From an uncultured Prevotella sp. (GTDB lineage Bacteria > Bacteroidota > Bacteroidia > Bacteroidales > Bacteroidaceae): a stretch of DNA of 8,560 nt. Every line of letters starts with the position of its first letter. Within the stretch, counting starts at the first letter, position 1. This document shows, piece after piece, positions 5,269 to 8,560 of the stretch. Both the position numbers and the translations under genes were made by a program. Under the pieces are notes generated by a model. That model was not told the origin of the DNA and ran no database searches. It worked only from the letters and a program-made list of their open reading frames with translations. The DNA lies in assembly GCA_905234355.1 (NCBI GenBank), contig CAJOHP010000098.1, forward strand, positions 1-8,560. The letters run 5' to 3'.

Positions 5269-7518
5269 ATGGTAAAAAGACTCTACTCGCTGGCACTGAT
5301 GTGCCTCCTGTTGACCAGTGTCAACGCCCAGACCCCCGTCGAGATCAGTGCCGACCCGGCCGATGGCTCGACCGTCGAGAAACTCAGCAGCATCGTGCTC
5401 ACCTTCGTCGGTGCCGACGAGGTGGACAAAGGCTCTAAGGCCAGCAACGTGACCATCACGTCGGACCAGGGCTACAGCGCCGGTGCCACGCTCGACTATG
5501 GCACCGATGCCAATCAGATGGTGGTCAGCTTCACCGAGGTGAGTGCCGACGGCCTCTACACCCTCGACTTCCCCGCCGACGCCTTCACCTCCACGGGTGC
5601 CACCATCCCCGCCTTCCAGCTGACCTACCGCATAGGCCAGGAGCCGGCTGAAGGACTGCTCATCGCCCCGTCCGAGGGCACCGTGACATGGCTCAGCGAC
5701 ATCACCATCAAGGCCGCCGCAGCCCCCGACAAAGGTGTCTCGACCACCTATGGTGCCGAGCAGACCATCAAGCTGCTCGCCCCCGACGGCAACGAGGTGG
5801 TGGCCGACGTCAACAGCATCTACGACAGCAGCGTGGGCTACAGCACACTGCACGTCACGCCGCGACTGCTCATCACCACGCCCGGCGAATACACCCTCGT
5901 GGTGCCCGACGGCTACCTGTACTATCAAGATGCCGACTACAACCGCGTCGAGCTGCCAGGCGCCACGCTGAAGTACAACGTGCTCACCGGCGAGCAGCAG
6001 GCCTTCACCTCCGTGCCCTCCAAGGACCAGGCTGTCAGCCAGTTCCAGACGCTCACCATCACCTTCCCCGGCGCCACCACAGTGAAGAAGAACTCCTCAC
6101 GTAGCATCGTGCTCTACCAGGACGCCGAGACATGGAAGGGCAGCGGCTCGCTCGACTACAACTTCACCTACGAGGCCAACACCATGACCTACAGCGTCTA
6201 CTCGCCCATCATCGATGCCGGCCACTACACCATGAACTTCCCCGAGGGCTGCCTGCTCATCGACGACGCCCCCTGCGCTCCCTTCATGGTGGAGTTTGAC
6301 ATCGTGGAGAACGAGCCCCTCAACATGGTGGTAACCCCGGCCGAGGGTGCCAGCGTCGACGGCATACTCAACAGCGCCGTCATCACCTTCCCCGACTGCG
6401 ACGACGTGACCTACAACCCCAGCAGCATCACCCTCTATCAGGCAGGCGACACCCACGACACCGCCATAGGCTCCGCCTACGGAACACAGTCGACGGTGAA
6501 GCAGGACGACGGCAAGACCTTCGTCGTAAACTTCCCCGGCATTGCCACCCAGAGCGGCAACTACTACATCACCATCCCGAAGAACGCCTTCAGTGCCGGC
6601 GACCGCTACAATGCCGAGACCAAGGTGAGCTTCACCTACACCGCTCCCGAGGCTGCCACCTTCGCCGTGACGCCCGCTCCAGAGAGCACGCTCGACCGTG
6701 TGCAGGACTTCACCATCAGCTTCGCCGGCGACGAGGAGGTGACGGTCAACACCAGCCTCACCTCGGCATCGGTGCAACTCTACAAGGGCATACCCCACAA
6801 GAATGAGTACGGCTATCTCACCGGCGGCTCGCAGCTCTCCAGCCTCTCGCTCGACAAGATACAGAAGGTGGAGGGCAAAAAGGGCGACTTCACCCTCAGC
6901 TTCCCCGTGCCCGGCGTGGAGAAGGACGACTATGCACTCATCATCCCCGCAGGCATCTTCCTCGTGGCCGGCCGCACCTATAGCCAGACCGACACGCTCA
7001 TCTTCCGTGCCTCGGGCGAGGGCGTCGACAAGATAGAAGCCACACCCGCACTGCCTGTCAAGACGCTGAAGAACATCTCGCTCACCTTCGTCAACGAGAC
7101 CTCCGTGCAGTTCCAAACCAACTATGCCAGCGCATCGCTCTACCGCTGCAACCCCGAGGCCGACTACGACACCTACGTAGAGAGCATCTCGGCCAGCAAG
7201 AGCGACTGGAGCGGCTACGTCTACATAGACGAGACGCAGCCCAACAAGCTGAACATAGAGCTGCTCAACGAGGTCAGCGAGGCCGGCGAATACTACATAC
7301 AGCTCACCACCTACTTCCTCTACATGAGCGACGGCACTACGCCCAACACGGTCAACAAGGTCTACTTCACCGTAGACCCGACGGCCACCGCCATCCAGAG
7401 CGTGGAGCAGGCCCGTCAGCAGGACGACCGCATCTACACCGTCAGCGGCACGCAAGTGCAGCAGGCCACACGTCCCGGTCTCTACATCAGGAACGGCAAG
7501 AAGCTGCTCGTCAAGTAG
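5269..7518 (+). CDS. Secreted six-repeat beta-sandwich protein with type IX-like C-terminal tail
   Basis: A 749-residue exported protein whose specific function I do not recognise. Residues 1-20 (MVKRLYSLALMCLLLTSVNA) are a signal peptide. Six divergent repeats of about 100-120 residues follow, at about 23-122, 128-238, 244-346, 350-459, 463-581 and 586-703. Each opens with a P-x-x-[DGE] turn and a strand such as SIVLTFVGADEV, TLTITFPGATTV, SAVITFPDCDDV or FTISFAGDEEV. Each closes with a strand such as GLYTLDFPADAF, GEYTLVVPDGYL or NYYITIPKNAF. This pattern suggests Ig-like or similar beta-sandwich modules. The last 30 residues (RIYTVSGTQV, then RPGLYIRNGKKLLVK) resemble the short C-terminal sorting tails of type IX secretion cargo in Prevotella and relatives, so surface attachment or release is likely. 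No catalytic motif is visible; an adhesin, glycan-binding or scaffold role is possible. An earlier in-frame ATG at 5137 would overlap the predicted promoter and hide the signal peptide. The C10 protease gene follows after 31 bases. Confidence 0.88.
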   Translation: MVKRLYSLALMCLLLTSVNAQTPVEISADPADGSTVEKLSSIVLTFVGADEVDKGSKASNVTITSDQGYSAGATLDYGTDANQMVVSFTEVSADGLYTLDFPADAFTSTGATIPAFQLTYRIGQEPAEGLLIAPSEGTVTWLSDITIKAAAAPDKGVSTTYGAEQTIKLLAPDGNEVVADVNSIYDSSVGYSTLHVTPRLLITTPGEYTLVVPDGYLYYQDADYNRVELPGATLKYNVLTGEQQAFTSVPSKDQAVSQFQTLTITFPGATTVKKNSSRSIVLYQDAETWKGSGSLDYNFTYEANTMTYSVYSPIIDAGHYTMNFPEGCLLIDDAPCAPFMVEFDIVENEPLNMVVTPAEGASVDGILNSAVITFPDCDDVTYNPSSITLYQAGDTHDTAIGSAYGTQSTVKQDDGKTFVVNFPGIATQSGNYYITIPKNAFSAGDRYNAETKVSFTYTAPEAATFAVTPAPESTLDRVQDFTISFAGDEEVTVNTSLTSASVQLYKGIPHKNEYGYLTGGSQLSSLSLDKIQKVEGKKGDFTLSFPVPGVEKDDYALIIPAGIFLVAGRTYSQTDTLIFRASGEGVDKIEATPALPVKTLKNISLTFVNETSVQFQTNYASASLYRCNPEADYDTYVESISASKSDWSGYVYIDETQPNKLNIELLNEVSEAGEYYIQLTTYFLYMSDGTTPNTVNKVYFTVDPTATAIQSVEQARQQDDRIYTVSGTQVQQATRPGLYIRNGKKLLVK
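5335..7377 (+). repeat. Six tandem protein-level repeats (beta-sandwich modules)
   Basis: The repeats are visible in the translated protein but diverged at DNA level. Shared positions are an N-terminal Pro-containing turn, an alternating hydrophobic strand ending in a Phe, a short acidic or Gly stretch, and a G/D-x-Y-x-[IL] strand about 75-95 residues later. Units 3 to 6 also share an [IV]xLY core strand (SIVLYQ, SITLYQ, SVQLYK, SASLYR). Divergence suggests old duplication rather than recent expansion. Confidence 0.75.
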
Positions 7519-7549
7519 TAGCGACCCCACGAGAAGACTACACGACAAC
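7519..7549 (+). other. Short intercistronic spacer without terminator
   Basis: These 31 bases separate the repeat-protein stop codon from the protease ATG. There is no stem followed by a T-tract and no TAnnTTTG box. The last 18 bases are A/C-rich (AGACTACACGACAAC), in line with a Bacteroidota translation start. This supports a single transcript for the two genes. Confidence 0.6.
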
Positions 7550-8560
7550 ATGAAGCAACACATTCTCACCATACTACTCAGCGGAATGCTGTCGGCAGCC
7601 CATGCCGACGGCATTCTGTCGTACAGGCAGCAAGCCGAGCTGCTGGCCCGTCCCAAGGTGCAGGCCTACGACCGCCTGACGGCCGACGGACGCACCCACC
7701 TCAGCGTCTACAACGTGAGGGGCGGCGGCTTCGTCGTCACGCGCGGCCAACGGTTGGTGGGCTACAGCGACAGCGGCTCGTTCAGCACCCACGACGCGCC
7801 GCCGGCCTTGCTGGCACTGCTCCAGGCCATCAGCCAGGACGGAGCCGACGCCGAGGCCGACGCGCCCATGGCCACGACAGCCGTAGAGCCGCTCCTGGCC
7901 GACATAGCATGGAACCAGGACGCCCCCTACAACGACCTGTGCCCGGCCTTCGACATGGGCAGCCGCTGCCCCACAGGCTGCGTGGCCACGGCCATGGCCC
8001 AGCTCATGCGCTACCACCGCTGGCCCGCCCAAGGCCAGGGCAGCCATGAGTATGCCCCCGCCATCCTGCGCGGCAACACCCTCGCAGCCGACTTCGGCAG
8101 CACCACCTACCTGTGGGACGCCATGCTGCCCAACTACGCCACGGCCACCGTGCCCGCCGAGGGCTACACCATAGAGCAGTGCCGCGAGGCCGTGGCACAG
8201 CTCATGCTGCACTGCGGCGTGGCCGTCGACATGGTCTACTACTCGCAGAGCGGCGCCACCGACTACGACGTGCCACCGGCTCTCACCACCTACTTCGGCT
8301 ACGACAGCAGCATGGCCTACCGCAAGCGCGAGCACTACGCCACGGCCGACTGGCTCGGCATCATACACGACGAGCTGGCCGCCGGACGACCCGTGCTGGC
8401 CTACGGACGGTCGGCATCGGGCGGACATGCCTACGTCTTCGACGGCATGGACGACAACGGCTTCATCCACGTGAACTGGGGCTGGGGCGGCATGAGCAAC
8501 GGCTTCTTCCAGACCTCGGCACTCACGCCCGCCGCACAGGGCATAGGCGGCAGCGACGGC
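7550..8560 (+). CDS. C10-family (streptopain/interpain-like) cysteine protease zymogen (3' part cut by window edge)
   Basis: Open for 337 codons from ATG at 7550 to the window edge. The signal peptide is residues 1-19 (MKQHILTILLSGMLSAAHA). Residues about 20-112 form an inhibitory prodomain with the typical GGGFVVTRGQRLVGYSDSGS pattern. The papain-like domain follows, with catalytic Cys144 in CPTGCVATAMAQLMRYH, catalytic His293 in SGGHAYVFDGM, and the NWGWGG motif at 309-314. These are hallmarks of peptidase family C10 (SpeB, interpain A of Prevotella intermedia). The product should be a secreted zymogen that degrades host or dietary proteins after prodomain removal. Family members in Bacteroidales often carry further C-terminal domains, which would lie beyond the window. 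It lies 31 bases after the repeat-protein stop with no terminator between, so the two are likely co-transcribed. No C10 inhibitor gene (Spi or Bfi type) is seen upstream; one could lie downstream. Confidence 0.95.
   Translation, partial: MKQHILTILLSGMLSAAHADGILSYRQQAELLARPKVQAYDRLTADGRTHLSVYNVRGGGFVVTRGQRLVGYSDSGSFSTHDAPPALLALLQAISQDGADAEADAPMATTAVEPLLADIAWNQDAPYNDLCPAFDMGSRCPTGCVATAMAQLMRYHRWPAQGQGSHEYAPAILRGNTLAADFGSTTYLWDAMLPNYATATVPAEGYTIEQCREAVAQLMLHCGVAVDMVYYSQSGATDYDVPPALTTYFGYDSSMAYRKREHYATADWLGIIHDELAAGRPVLAYGRSASGGHAYVFDGMDDNGFIHVNWGWGGMSNGFFQTSALTPAAQGIGGSDG

Noticed and set aside
6097..7656. 519-codon minus-strand open frame opposite the repeat protein
   Set aside because: Val/Gly/Ala-rich low-information sequence and no recognisable family. 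The opposite strand has a signal peptide, repeats and a sorting tail.
7574..8470. 298-codon minus-strand open frame
   Set aside because: Antisense to the C10 protease, whose catalytic Cys and His motifs are intact on the plus strand.

Overview
The window comes from a GC-rich member of the Bacteroidota, most likely a Prevotella-like Bacteroidales. This rests on four observations: a GH35 beta-galactosidase with a discoidin-like tail, a membrane-anchored TPR-AraC regulator, a surface-type repeat protein with a type IX-like C-terminal tail next to a C10 (streptopain/interpain) protease, and TAnnTTTG-type promoter boxes with A-rich rather than Shine-Dalgarno leaders. Genus and species cannot be fixed from the sequence alone.

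Layout. There are five protein-coding genes in two divergent blocks around one control region (5061-5268). The minus-strand block reads from right to left: a TPR/transmembrane/AraC regulator (5060-3609), a secreted GH35 beta-galactosidase (3600-1234) only 8 bases downstream, then, after an 87-base gap holding a strong hairpin, a secreted acetylxylan-esterase-like alpha/beta hydrolase (1146-1, truncated by the window edge). The plus-strand block is a 749-residue secreted protein built from six beta-sandwich-like repeats (5269-7518), followed 31 bases later by a C10 cysteine protease (7550-8560, truncated by the window edge). Both truncated genes stay open to the edge with family motifs in frame, so they are real genes and not leftovers.

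How the parts may work together (inference). The beta-galactosidase and esterase would remove galactosyl and ester side groups from plant or host glycans in the periplasm or on the surface. The regulator appears to have a periplasmic TPR sensor and a cytoplasmic DNA-binding domain, and is placed to control its own operon. The divergent region carries four copies of the heptamer GCAAAAT/ATTTTGC arranged as two inverted pairs, one lying on the predicted -7 box of the plus-strand block. The same regulator could therefore link glycan breakdown to surface-protein and protease expression. No SusC/SusD pair, RNA gene, CRISPR array, insertion sequence or integrase is visible. The most notable items are the paired-heptamer control region, the intercistronic hairpin whose pairing is better on the transcribed strand, the hexamer-based tandem repeat encoding a Pro/Ser linker, and a 19-base perfect palindrome inside the esterase gene.
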